NCBI GenBank assembly: GCA_036514535.1
Contig: DATBWZ010000109.1
Span: 1 to 63,909 of the forward strand
Direction: 5' to 3'
Length of the DNA stretch: 63,909 nucleotides
Source: DATBWZ01 sp036514535
GTDB taxonomy: Bacteria; JAMCPX01; DATBWZ01
The translations under genes were made by a program, and so were the position numbers. The notes under the pieces were generated by a model. That model was not told the DNA's origin. It searched no databases and was given only the letters and a program-made list of their open reading frames with translations. Shown here in pieces: positions 34,325-42,788 of the stretch; the first letter of the stretch is position 1; every line of letters begins with the position of its first letter.

Positions 34325-34624
34325 ATGTTGACCCAGGTACCGCTCTTTCTAAGTTTTGTTCTTTTCGGAATAGGGGTGATCGGTTTTCTTTTACGGAGAA
34401 ATATAATAATCCTGCTTATGTTCATTGAATTAATGCTTAATGCAGCAAACCTTGCTTTTGTATCATTATCAAAAACTATAGGAGACATGAGTGGTCAGGT
34501 GTATGTTATGTTTATATTTGCAATTGCTGCAGCCGAGGCAGGGGTTGGTCTTGCAATTGCAATATTGATTTACAGACAACTAAAAACAACCGATGTGGAC
34601 AAGATAAACAACCTGAGAGGATGA
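34325..34624 (+). CDS. nuoK: NADH-quinone oxidoreductase subunit K, cluster 2
   Basis: A 99-residue, three-helix ND4L subunit. The two membrane glutamates lie in MFIELMLNAANLAFV and AAAEAGVGLAIAI. Order and spacing equal those of cluster 1: it follows nuoJ by 3 bases and precedes nuoL by one base. Confidence 0.94.
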   Translation: MLTQVPLFLSFVLFGIGVIGFLLRRNIIILLMFIELMLNAANLAFVSLSKTIGDMSGQVYVMFIFAIAAAEAGVGLAIAILIYRQLKTTDVDKINNLRG

Positions 34625-34625
34625 G

Positions 34626-36521
34626 ATGGAAACTAATATTTACTCTTTGTTGAAATGGATTCCGTTTGTGCCCCTGATGGGTTTTATTGTTAATGGCCTG
34701 ATTGGCAGAAAACTTCCGGAAAAACTGGCCGGAATAATTGGCTCATCGGCAATCGGCATTTCCTTTATTATCTCAATACTCTCTTTTCTTAAACTGATAA
34801 ATTTACCGGAAGGAGAACGGCTGTTAAATGATAGACTCTATACCTGGATTGCTTCGGGAAATTTAAATATCAGCATATCCCTTCATTTTGATGCTCTATC
34901 TGCGGTAATGGCGCTTGTGGTTAGCGGGGTAAGCTTTCTTATCCATGTATATTCCATAGGGTATATGGCTGGCGATAAGGGATTCTCCAGGTATTTCGCC
35001 TATCTCAACCTTTTTGTTTTTTTTATGCTTATTCTTGTTCTTGCGGACAGCCTTCTCATAATGTTTGTCGGCTGGGAGGGCGTTGGACTGTGCTCGTATC
35101 TGCTGATTGGATTCTGGTACGAGGATAATGAAAAGGCTTCGGCAGGCAAGAAGGCATTTATAGTTAACAGGGTAGGGGATGCGGGATTTATAATCGGATT
35201 AATTCTACTTTTTTATCTTCTTGGCAATAAAGGCATATTTGCCTTTGATTTCCAGTCGTTGAGCCACCACATTCCGCTAATTGCCGGAGAGAGTTTTTTT
35301 GGCATCAATGCTCTGTTCCTTATAGGGCTTCTTTTGTTTTTGGGGGCTACGGGAAAATCCGCCCAGTTCCCGCTTTATGTCTGGCTTCCAGACGCAATGG
35401 CAGGCCCGACGCCGGTATCTGCACTAATCCATGCGGCGACCATGGTAACTGCCGGGGTATACATGCTGACGAGGATGTATTTTCTTTATGAACTGGTGCC
35501 TTCAGCATTAAGTGTTGTGCTTGCTGTCGGATGTTTCACTGCTGTTCTCGGTGCTACTATAGGACTTCTCCAGACGGATATTAAGAAGGTCCTGGCTTAT
35601 TCAACAATAAGTCAAATTGGCTATATGTTTATGGCTGTGGGCGCCGGTGCGTTCGCAGCAGGGGTTTTCCATCTTATGACACATGCTTTTTTCAAGGCGG
35701 TTCTTTTCCTCGGAGCGGGCAGCGTGATACACGGATTGCATGGCGAACAGGATATGAGAAAAATGGGAGGGCTCAGGGCTGATATGAAATGGACTTTTCT
35801 GGTTATGGGACTTGCGTGGCTTGCCATCTCCGGGATTCCGCCATTTGCCGGTTTTTTCAGCAAGGATATGATACTTGAAAGTGTTTTTGCCGGTGGCAAC
35901 AAGATTATTTGGTTTGCAGGGCTGATTACTGCTGCAATGACTGCCTATTACATCTCAAGGCTGATTGTCCTGACATTTTTCGGAGAGAAACGTGGGCATT
36001 CGGCTCATGAATCTCCTGCGGTAATGACCATTCCGTTGGGCATACTGGCTGTTCTTTGTATTGCCGGCGGATTCATAGACATTCCGCATTTCCTTGAAAA
36101 ATGGGAAGGCAGCCACCATGAGATAAGCAAGGGTACAGAAGATCTTCTCATAGGACTTTCTGTGTTTGCAGGAATTGCAGGAATAACCTTTGCGTTTTTT
36201 ATTCAGAAGAGCGGCAGAGCGGAACGGGTGAAAGAAACGCTTTCTTCGGTCTATACTGTGATTTTAAACAAGTTTTATGTTGATGAGATTTACGATTATC
36301 TTTTTGTTAGAACACCCAGATGGTTTTCTGATAAGATATGCTTCAGATTTTTTGATGCCGGGATTATTGACGGGGGAATAGTCAATGGTTCTGCGAGAAT
36401 CGTTTACAATATCGGCAGTATTTTAAGACGGCTGCAGTCAGGAAATGCCCAAAGTTATGCATTAATCTTTGTTGCTGGAGTCGTTATGATAATCTATTTT
36501 GTTCTTAAGAGGTTTATATAG
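34626..36521 (+). CDS. nuoL: NADH-quinone oxidoreductase subunit L, cluster 2
   Basis: A 631-residue ND5-type pump. It keeps MFVGWEGVGLCSYLLIGFW, SAQFPLYVWLPDAMAGP and the long C-terminal lateral helix ending LRRLQSGNAQSYAL, which even resembles LRRLQ-TGNLQNY of NuoL1. Shared stretches outside the active core indicate that the two NuoL are close paralogues. It overlaps nuoM by one base (TAGTG). Confidence 0.95.
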   Translation: METNIYSLLKWIPFVPLMGFIVNGLIGRKLPEKLAGIIGSSAIGISFIISILSFLKLINLPEGERLLNDRLYTWIASGNLNISISLHFDALSAVMALVVSGVSFLIHVYSIGYMAGDKGFSRYFAYLNLFVFFMLILVLADSLLIMFVGWEGVGLCSYLLIGFWYEDNEKASAGKKAFIVNRVGDAGFIIGLILLFYLLGNKGIFAFDFQSLSHHIPLIAGESFFGINALFLIGLLLFLGATGKSAQFPLYVWLPDAMAGPTPVSALIHAATMVTAGVYMLTRMYFLYELVPSALSVVLAVGCFTAVLGATIGLLQTDIKKVLAYSTISQIGYMFMAVGAGAFAAGVFHLMTHAFFKAVLFLGAGSVIHGLHGEQDMRKMGGLRADMKWTFLVMGLAWLAISGIPPFAGFFSKDMILESVFAGGNKIIWFAGLITAAMTAYYISRLIVLTFFGEKRGHSAHESPAVMTIPLGILAVLCIAGGFIDIPHFLEKWEGSHHEISKGTEDLLIGLSVFAGIAGITFAFFIQKSGRAERVKETLSSVYTVILNKFYVDEIYDYLFVRTPRWFSDKICFRFFDAGIIDGGIVNGSARIVYNIGSILRRLQSGNAQSYALIFVAGVVMIIYFVLKRFI

Positions 36522-38077
36522 TGGACGGATTGTTTAACAATTTGCTTTCAATTGTAACATTTTTGCCGGCAGCGGGTGCTCTGATTCTTCTTTTTATTCC
36601 CAAAGATAAGAATCAGTTGTTGAAAAATGTGGCGTTGGGAATTTCACTCCTTGGTTTTCTGGTATCAATTCCGCTGTATTTCGGTTACAACGAGACACTC
36701 ACGGAGATGCAATTTGTGGTTAATATCCCATGGATGCAGAGCCTTGGGATTTCGTACTATATCGGAATTGACGGAATCAGTCTTTTCATGGTGCTTCTGA
36801 CAACCTTTCTCGCTCCGATATCTGTGCTTTCGTCGTTCAACTATATCCAGGCAAGGGAAAAGGAGTATTATATTTCCCTCCTGTTGCTTGAGACCGGCAT
36901 ACTTGGAGTTTTTGTGGTTCTTGATGTTTTTCTTTTTTATCTCTTCTGGGAAGCGATGCTTATCCCAATGTATCTGATAATTGGCGTGTGGGGCGGCAAA
37001 AGAAGGATTTATGCAGCGGTAAAATTTTTCATCTACACAATGATAGGAAGCCTGCTTATGCTTGTTGCAATTATCATGATTTTCTTCCTGCACCACGAGC
37101 AGTTCGGGTTCTATTCCTTCAATTTATTTGAATTCTATAAGACGGTTATTCCTGGGAATACTGGATTCTGGCTTTTCCTTGCTTTTGTGCTTGCCTTCGG
37201 GATAAAGGTTCCTGTTTTCCCGTTCCATACATGGCTGCCAGACGCTCATGTGGAGGCTCCAACAGCCGGCAGCGTAATCCTTGCCGGTGTGCTTTTAAAA
37301 ATGGGGGTTTATGGTTTTATAAGGTTTGCTGTTCCCATATTCCCCGAAACTGCTGTTGCTGCTGCTCCTTATATTGCGCTGATCGGCGTAGTTGGAATTA
37401 TTTACGGTTCTCTTGTTGCCTGGAGCCAGGATGATGTGAAAAAGCTTGTTGCATATTCTTCTGTTGCGCATCTTGGCGTTGTAATGCTCGGCGTATTTGC
37501 CATTCAGGTGAATGCCGTTGAGGGCGCTGTGCTTCAGATGGTAAATCACGGATTGAGCACCGGGGCGCTCTTTCTTATTGTGGGCATGCTATATGAGCGC
37601 AGGCATACAAGGATTATTGATGATTTTGGTGGCCTTGCAAAGATTATTCCCGTTTTCTCTGTATTTTTTATGATTGTCATGCTTTCGTCAATAGGGCTAC
37701 CCGGACTTAATGGGTTTGTCGGCGAATTTCTTATCCTTTTTGGCGCCTTTCATGAATTTCCGGTGCTGACCTCTATAGGTGTACTGGGGATTGTTCTTTC
37801 GGCAGTTTATATGTTGTCCATGTATCAGAGGGTTATCTTTGGCAGAGTTACTAAGGAAGAAAATAAAAATATAAAGGACATGAGTCCGAGGGAATGGGCA
37901 TATATGGTTCCGGTTATCGCATTTATTATTTTTATCGGAATCTACCCCACACCGTTTCTAAGAAAAATGGAAACTTCGGTAAATGAATTTATCAGATTGG
38001 CCGGAATAGTAAAGTCGGCGCCTTCTGAAGTGAAAAGCAATCCTTGCGGGTCGGCACAGGAGGAATGCGGTGAATAG
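36521..38077 (+). CDS. nuoM: NADH-quinone oxidoreductase subunit M, cluster 2
   Basis: A 518-residue ND4-type pump with FYLFWEAMLIPMYLIIGVWGG and KVPVFPFHTWLPDAHVEAPTA, where cluster 1 has PTP at the end. It begins at GTG 36521. The C-terminus carries a soluble tail (SAPSEVKSNPCGSAQEE) after the last helix that the cluster 1 subunit lacks. It overlaps nuoN by 8 bases. Confidence 0.95.
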   Translation: MDGLFNNLLSIVTFLPAAGALILLFIPKDKNQLLKNVALGISLLGFLVSIPLYFGYNETLTEMQFVVNIPWMQSLGISYYIGIDGISLFMVLLTTFLAPISVLSSFNYIQAREKEYYISLLLLETGILGVFVVLDVFLFYLFWEAMLIPMYLIIGVWGGKRRIYAAVKFFIYTMIGSLLMLVAIIMIFFLHHEQFGFYSFNLFEFYKTVIPGNTGFWLFLAFVLAFGIKVPVFPFHTWLPDAHVEAPTAGSVILAGVLLKMGVYGFIRFAVPIFPETAVAAAPYIALIGVVGIIYGSLVAWSQDDVKKLVAYSSVAHLGVVMLGVFAIQVNAVEGAVLQMVNHGLSTGALFLIVGMLYERRHTRIIDDFGGLAKIIPVFSVFFMIVMLSSIGLPGLNGFVGEFLILFGAFHEFPVLTSIGVLGIVLSAVYMLSMYQRVIFGRVTKEENKNIKDMSPREWAYMVPVIAFIIFIGIYPTPFLRKMETSVNEFIRLAGIVKSAPSEVKSNPCGSAQEECGE

Positions 38078-39497
38078 TACAATTGCGGACATTGGGCTGA
38101 TCGGGGTTGCAGTCCCTATTTTGCTTGTGCTCGTTTCGGTCTGGGTGTTATTTTCTTCTTTTTTCCTGCCCGAGAGTAAAAAATACTGGGCCGGCTTAAT
38201 GAGCCTGATTGGACTTGCTGGTATAATTTTCTACAATTTTCTATCCATGGATCTGAGGATGACTTCCTTTTATGGTGCTGTCACTATAAATTCATTCTCT
38301 CAATTTTTATGGATATTGTTTCTCTTCATAGCTTTGATTGTCATGGTAATTTCTTACGATTATATTAAAGCAGGGAATGTGCTTCAGGGCGAATATTATT
38401 TTCTGTTGTTCATTGCCAGTGCAGGTTTATTGTTTATTGTTTCTACGAATGATCTGATGATGCTTTTCATAAGCCTTGAGATGCTGTCTATCTCGGTCTA
38501 TATTCTTGCCGGTGTCCGGAGGAGTTCAACCGGGGCAGAGGCGGCGTTTAAGTATTTTCTTCTTGGCTCCTTTGGGGCAGCAATGTTAATTATGGGGATC
38601 GCTCTTATTTACGGAGCAACAGGGAGTGTTAATCTAAAGGTTATGAAAATTGTTATGCCAAATATTATACAGACTCCATTTCTTATTACGGGCTTTCTGT
38701 TTGTAATTGCAGGGTTTGCTTTTAAGGTAGCGCTTGTGCCGTTTCACATGTGGGTTCCCGATGTGTATGAGGGATCGCCAACCTCTGTGAGTGCGTTCAT
38801 GGCAGCAGGTGTAAAGGCTGGCGGTGTTATTGCCCTTCTGAGGGTATTCAATGTCCTTCCTTCCGAGATATATACTGATCTCTTTTGGTGGCTTTCAGTA
38901 ATTACAATGATTGCCGGAAATTTGATGGCTCTGCCGCAGACAAACTTGAAGAGGCTGCTGGCTTATTCAAGCGTTGCCCATGCGGGATACATCCTGGTTG
39001 GGTTTCTTGGGGCTGACGACGGGTTTTCGGCAGTGCTTTTCTATCTTATTGTGTATTCCGTTGCAACACTTGGCGCCTTCGCCATTATTCTTGGGATAGA
39101 GAAAACTGAAAAAGGCGCGACAATTTTTGATATCGCCGGCCTTTCCAAAAGTCAGCCGGTTCTTGCTGCATCTCTGTCAGTTTTTGTGCTTTCCCTTGCC
39201 GGCATACCGCCTATGGCCGGGTTTTTTGGCAAATTTTACCTTTTTTCCTCGGCAATAAAAGCCGGCTTTACAGGACTCGTTGTTATTGCAGTTATGATGA
39301 GCGCTGTGTCGCTCTACTATTATCTCCGGATAGTTGTTGCAATGTATATGGAGGATGAACAGTCCTCTGCTTTTCCTGCAACTGCCAGTCCTTTAAATAT
39401 AACTATTTTAGTTCTTATGTTTGCCGCGGTTTTCCTTGGTTTTATCTCCGAGCCTTTTTTGACAATGGCAAAGGAAGCCGTAAAAGCCATTCTGTAA
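38070..39497 (+). CDS. nuoN: NADH-quinone oxidoreductase subunit N, cluster 2
   Basis: A 475-residue ND2-type pump. MLFISLEMLSISVYILAGV and KVALVPFHMWVPDVYEGSPTSV are the family blocks. It starts at GTG 38070 inside nuoM and ends the 25-gene run. The next gene, thiE, converges on it after 30 bases. A 14-base perfect palindrome (39515-39528) lies between the two stops but has no clear T-run. Confidence 0.95.
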   Translation: MNSTIADIGLIGVAVPILLVLVSVWVLFSSFFLPESKKYWAGLMSLIGLAGIIFYNFLSMDLRMTSFYGAVTINSFSQFLWILFLFIALIVMVISYDYIKAGNVLQGEYYFLLFIASAGLLFIVSTNDLMMLFISLEMLSISVYILAGVRRSSTGAEAAFKYFLLGSFGAAMLIMGIALIYGATGSVNLKVMKIVMPNIIQTPFLITGFLFVIAGFAFKVALVPFHMWVPDVYEGSPTSVSAFMAAGVKAGGVIALLRVFNVLPSEIYTDLFWWLSVITMIAGNLMALPQTNLKRLLAYSSVAHAGYILVGFLGADDGFSAVLFYLIVYSVATLGAFAIILGIEKTEKGATIFDIAGLSKSQPVLAASLSVFVLSLAGIPPMAGFFGKFYLFSSAIKAGFTGLVVIAVMMSAVSLYYYLRIVVAMYMEDEQSSAFPATASPLNITILVLMFAAVFLGFISEPFLTMAKEAVKAIL

Positions 39498-39527
39498 AAA
39501 AGATATATTCGGAGGGAATTATAATTC

Positions 39528-40169
39528 CTATAAAAATCTTTCTATTGCGGATTTGATTTCTCTCGTTGCTTTTTCAGTATTATCTTTTGAAAAAATTCCG
39601 TTCATCACTGCGATTCCATCAATTCCGAGCGACATAATCTCTTCTGCATTCTCCTCTGTGATTCCGCCAATCACAAACAGCGGAATCTTAAGACGCTTTT
39701 TGGTTTCGCGGATTATCTCCGGCGTGGTTAATTTTTTCAACGGCTTTGAGAGAGATTTATACGGGGAACTCATTGCTGCATAGTCAGCGCCTTCTGCCTC
39801 TGCTCTCATCGCCCTTTCAATGCTGTTGTATGCCGATCCGCCGACAATTGACCCCGCGGGCAAAATCCTTCTTGCCGCAGAAATAGCAGGATCGCTCTGT
39901 CCGAGATGGACGCCGTCCGCATTGATCTTTGCAGCGATCTCAGGATAATCGTTTAAAATAAGCGGGATATTGTATTTATCGGTTATTGTTTTCACCCTTC
40001 CGGCAATAGTAATCAATTCGGTTTCCGATATATTTTTTTCCCTGAGTTCAATAATATCCGCTCCTCCTGCAGCAGCGCCTTCTATCTGTTCAATAAATTC
40101 ATCCAAAGGTTTGCCAATTCTGTATGTTACAGCCATCAGCCCTTTGAGTTTTTGCCTGGATGGTCCCAT
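39528..40169 (-). CDS. thiE: Thiamine-phosphate synthase ThiE/TenI family
   Basis: ThiE couples hydroxymethylpyrimidine-PP and thiazole phosphate. The TIM-barrel pattern is visible: IELREKN for the diphosphate side, GVHLGQSDPAISAAR, the GGSAYN turn and a C-terminal FVIGGITEENAEEIMSLGIDGIAVM phosphate loop, quoted only in part. The first strand reads KGLMAVTY in place of the usual YxVTDR, so TenI-like thiazole tautomerase is an alternative. The start at 40169 keeps that strand; an ATG at 40136 would cut into it. It is the last gene of the polyamine operon, with no other thi genes near. Confidence 0.78.
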   Translation of the reverse strand: MGPSRQKLKGLMAVTYRIGKPLDEFIEQIEGAAAGGADIIELREKNISETELITIAGRVKTITDKYNIPLILNDYPEIAAKINADGVHLGQSDPAISAARRILPAGSIVGGSAYNSIERAMRAEAEGADYAAMSSPYKSLSKPLKKLTTPEIIRETKKRLKIPLFVIGGITEENAEEIMSLGIDGIAVMNGIFSKDNTEKATREIKSAIERFL

Positions 40170-40205
40170 TAGCGCCTATTCGGAATCTATCCGGAGGTTT
40201 TGCCT

Positions 40206-41063
40206 TTACTTTTTTCCGGAGAAAACATAACAGATTGCCTTGTAAATAAGTTTTGCTGCTGTAAAGTCTGAGTACGAAAGATATTTGCTTGGGCACAATT
40301 CCACAAAATCCATGCCCACGATAAGCTTTTTCTCTGATACGCGCCTCAGGAGATTAGTGGCTTCTTCCCATGTTAATCCGCCGGGAACCGGTGTTCCTAC
40401 AGAAGGCATCAGTGAAGGATCAATGCCATCAAGATCAACGGAGACATACACATTTTCTGTCAGGGTGTGCAAAACATCGTCAATCCATTTTCTGTTCCTG
40501 TGAATTCTGAAAGAAGGGAATGTGTTTATTCGTTCTCTTTTGATCAGCTGAGCTTCGGCTTCGGAGTATGCCCGTATTCCCGTCAGGGTAATATTCGCAA
40601 TATTTCGGATAAGATAGGCTGCGCAGGCGTGGCTAAACGGCGATCCCTGATATTCACTTCTTAGATCAGCGTGTGCGTCTATTATTAAAACCGAAAGATT
40701 TTTAAAGTGTTTTGAATGTGCTTTAACAAGAGGATAGGTGATCGTATGTTCTCCGCCGATCGATACTAAGAATTTATTTTTTTTAATATGTTTCTCCGCA
40801 GTAGATTCAATCCGTTTAAGAATTTGCTCCGTTTTCCCGTTGCAGGGAATCTGTGGCAGAGTATGGATTCCTGTTTTATAAAAAACCTCGGCATCCGCCT
40901 CCTCATCATAAAACTCCACCTCCCTGGAGGCGTGAAGAATTGCTCTTGGAGCAAGAGCAGTCCCATGAATGTACGATGTTGTTTTTTCATATGGAATTGG
41001 TAAGATTACAATTTTGGATTCAGCAAATGGCGTTTGATCCGCAAGGAAGGCAGTATTGATCAT
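40206..41063 (-). CDS. speB: Agmatinase (ureohydrolase) SpeB
   Basis: SpeB splits agmatine into putrescine and urea using two Mn ions. Metal ligands are all present: His106 (GGEHT), Asp129, His131, Asp133 (DAHAD) and Asp210, Asp212 in SVDLDGID. The 285-residue length is typical. It lies 3 bases after the DHS-like gene. Neighbouring pyruvoyl arginine decarboxylase makes agmatine, which argues against arginase or formimidoylglutamase. The product putrescine would feed the DHS-like enzyme. Confidence 0.92.
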   Translation of the reverse strand: MINTAFLADQTPFAESKIVILPIPYEKTTSYIHGTALAPRAILHASREVEFYDEEADAEVFYKTGIHTLPQIPCNGKTEQILKRIESTAEKHIKKNKFLVSIGGEHTITYPLVKAHSKHFKNLSVLIIDAHADLRSEYQGSPFSHACAAYLIRNIANITLTGIRAYSEAEAQLIKRERINTFPSFRIHRNRKWIDDVLHTLTENVYVSVDLDGIDPSLMPSVGTPVPGGLTWEEATNLLRRVSEKKLIVGMDFVELCPSKYLSYSDFTAAKLIYKAICYVFSGKK

Positions 41064-41066
41064 GTT

Positions 41067-42110
41067 TTATTTTTTCTTTCTGGATATTATTTTTAATTTT
41101 TCTCCAGAGATTTCAAGTTTCAGCGCCGGCGTCCTTTTCTTGTTCTTTCTTTTCTCCGCAAGGGCTGATGCAAGCAGGGGTAATGCGATTGTGGCATCAA
41201 CATGGACAAAGATCTTTTTTGCATCAAACGCTATTTTTCCCCATGAAGTTGCCTCTTCAAAAGTGCAGCCGGAGAGCCCGCCCCATACAGGGCTGTCTTG
41301 ACTCAGCTGGACTGCATATTTCAATCCCTGCACATTGAATTTTAACATGTGCGACACAACCTCGGATTGCTGTATGAAGTTTTTCGGTGTCCCGCCGCCA
41401 ATTATAAATTCGCCGCAGGCTGGAGCATTCGCTGTTATTTTAGCGGTTTCAAGAACATCTTCTATGACATTAAACTTAAAATTCCTGTTTTTAAGATGTG
41501 ATAATATTGCAAGTGCAATTCCATAAGAAGAATCCCCCACAGCAGGGCAGTAAATGGGAATATTTGCCTTGTATGCGGCCGTGATAATCCCTTCCGTAGC
41601 CCCAGCCTTTGATAGTCTTTTTCCCAGAAGATAGAAGAATTCCCTTGTGGTGTAATTTCTTGAGAAATCCAGTGATTCAACGAAATTAATTATGTAACGG
41701 TCCACTTTTGCAAATTCCCTGTCATTTGCAAATGTATCATAAATCCTGTCAATCCTTTTTTTTCTAAGCAACTTATCATCAATCGCAGGGGTTCCCTTGT
41801 AATGTTTGAACCCAAGGCTTTCATGGCAGTCGTGAAAAAGGTTGGCGCCGGTTGAGACGAGGCAATCAATGTACTTGTGTTCCATAAGGTAGACTATAAT
41901 ATTTCTCATGCCCGCTGGAATCATGGCGCCGGCCAGCCCCATGAATATAGTCACTCTGTCAGAGAGCATTTTATCAAGTATTTTAAAAGCTATGCCGAGA
42001 GATCTGCCCTGATAGGATGTGTTCTCCATGCTTTTAATAGCAGAGTAAACGGATGAATTTTTGTAGTTAACTGAATATGGATGGATAGGTATTTTTAACA
42101 GGTTATGCAT
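41067..42110 (-). CDS. Deoxyhypusine-synthase-like protein, possible homospermidine synthase
   Basis: The 347-residue protein follows the deoxyhypusine synthase fold, an NAD-dependent Rossmann-type enzyme. N-terminal MGLAGAMIPAGMR and the STGANLFHD loop match the family. The active-site lysine that forms the imine intermediate is kept as Lys292 in SWGKI, followed by HVDATIALPLL. Bacteria have no eIF5A to hypusinate. Relatives in this class are known to make homospermidine from putrescine or to transfer an aminobutyl group, so that is the likely role between pdaD and speB. The product is inference. Confidence 0.82.
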   Translation of the reverse strand: MHNLLKIPIHPYSVNYKNSSVYSAIKSMENTSYQGRSLGIAFKILDKMLSDRVTIFMGLAGAMIPAGMRNIIVYLMEHKYIDCLVSTGANLFHDCHESLGFKHYKGTPAIDDKLLRKKRIDRIYDTFANDREFAKVDRYIINFVESLDFSRNYTTREFFYLLGKRLSKAGATEGIITAAYKANIPIYCPAVGDSSYGIALAILSHLKNRNFKFNVIEDVLETAKITANAPACGEFIIGGGTPKNFIQQSEVVSHMLKFNVQGLKYAVQLSQDSPVWGGLSGCTFEEATSWGKIAFDAKKIFVHVDATIALPLLASALAEKRKNKKRTPALKLEISGEKLKIISRKKK

Positions 42111-42116
42111 TTCTTG

Positions 42117-42662
42117 CTATGGGACAAAGACCGCAGCAGCGACAACTGTAGTCCATAATCCTTCTTTATCGCAGGTAGCAGATTGCGTAATGTTTCTTGT
42201 TGTTACTTCATGCCCGCTTATCTTCCAGATATTTTGTTGTTTATCAAAACTCTGCGTGGTATCGAACTCAACACCGATTGTGGTTGCAAGCATGTATGCT
42301 GCCAGTTCTTCAGCATAATGGCCTGCGACCTCATCAGTTTGGCCGAAACTGTGATGCTCGGATAGATAGCCATGCAAATGTTCAGCTTTTGGAATTGCAA
42401 CACCGATGGATGCAGCTATCAGTCTATGCGGTTCATTGGATGAGTTTTCCGAAAGCACGCAGTACACGATCTCCCCCCTCTGGAGCGTCTGGTAGCCCAT
42501 ATTTAACGGAATGATCTTGCAGGCAGGAGGAACAATGCTGCTTACCTTCACCAAATTAAATTCAGCGATCTTTGCATCTCTTAATGCCATCTCAAAACTC
42601 GTGAGTTTTTCGCGGTGTTTGCCTATTCCCTTTGTTAGAAAAACCTTTGCTGGTACAAACAT
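42117..42662 (-). CDS. pdaD: Pyruvoyl-dependent arginine decarboxylase
   Basis: PdaD turns arginine into agmatine with a pyruvoyl group made by self-cleavage. The Ser41-Ser42 pair in KVSSIVPPACK is the cleavage site known from the archaeal and chlamydial enzymes; Ser42 would become the pyruvoyl residue. The 181-residue length and the C-terminal WTTVVAAAVFVP match the family. A GAGGAG site precedes the ATG. It leads the operon pdaD, DHS-like, speB, thiE, whose first three genes form a coherent polyamine pathway. Confidence 0.92.
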   Translation of the reverse strand: MFVPAKVFLTKGIGKHREKLTSFEMALRDAKIAEFNLVKVSSIVPPACKIIPLNMGYQTLQRGEIVYCVLSENSSNEPHRLIAASIGVAIPKAEHLHGYLSEHHSFGQTDEVAGHYAEELAAYMLATTIGVEFDTTQSFDKQQNIWKISGHEVTTRNITQSATCDKEGLWTTVVAAAVFVP

Positions 42663-42699
42663 TGTTTTTTCTCCTCAGCGTCCATAAATTGACTTATAA

Positions 42700-42727
42700 A
42701 TGGTAACAAGTTAAAAATTTTTGTCAA
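42700..42727 (-). promoter_or_regulatory. Putative promoter of the pdaD operon
   Basis: On the minus strand a consensus TTGACA (42722-42727) is followed after 16 bp by TACCAT (42700-42705), which matches four of six -10 positions. The region between the divergent pdaD and glycosyltransferase genes is AT-rich, and no plus-strand promoter stands out. Confidence 0.5.
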
Positions 42728-42788
42728 CAAAATTTTAAAAAAGTTTTTGAGTTTTTCAGGATGTGTGAGAGAATTTTTAAAGAACACG

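Noticed and set aside
39515..39528. Perfect palindrome GGAATTATAATTCC between nuoN and thiE as a bidirectional terminator
   Set aside because: The stem is AT-rich and no convincing T-run follows on either strand, so a terminator cannot be supported.
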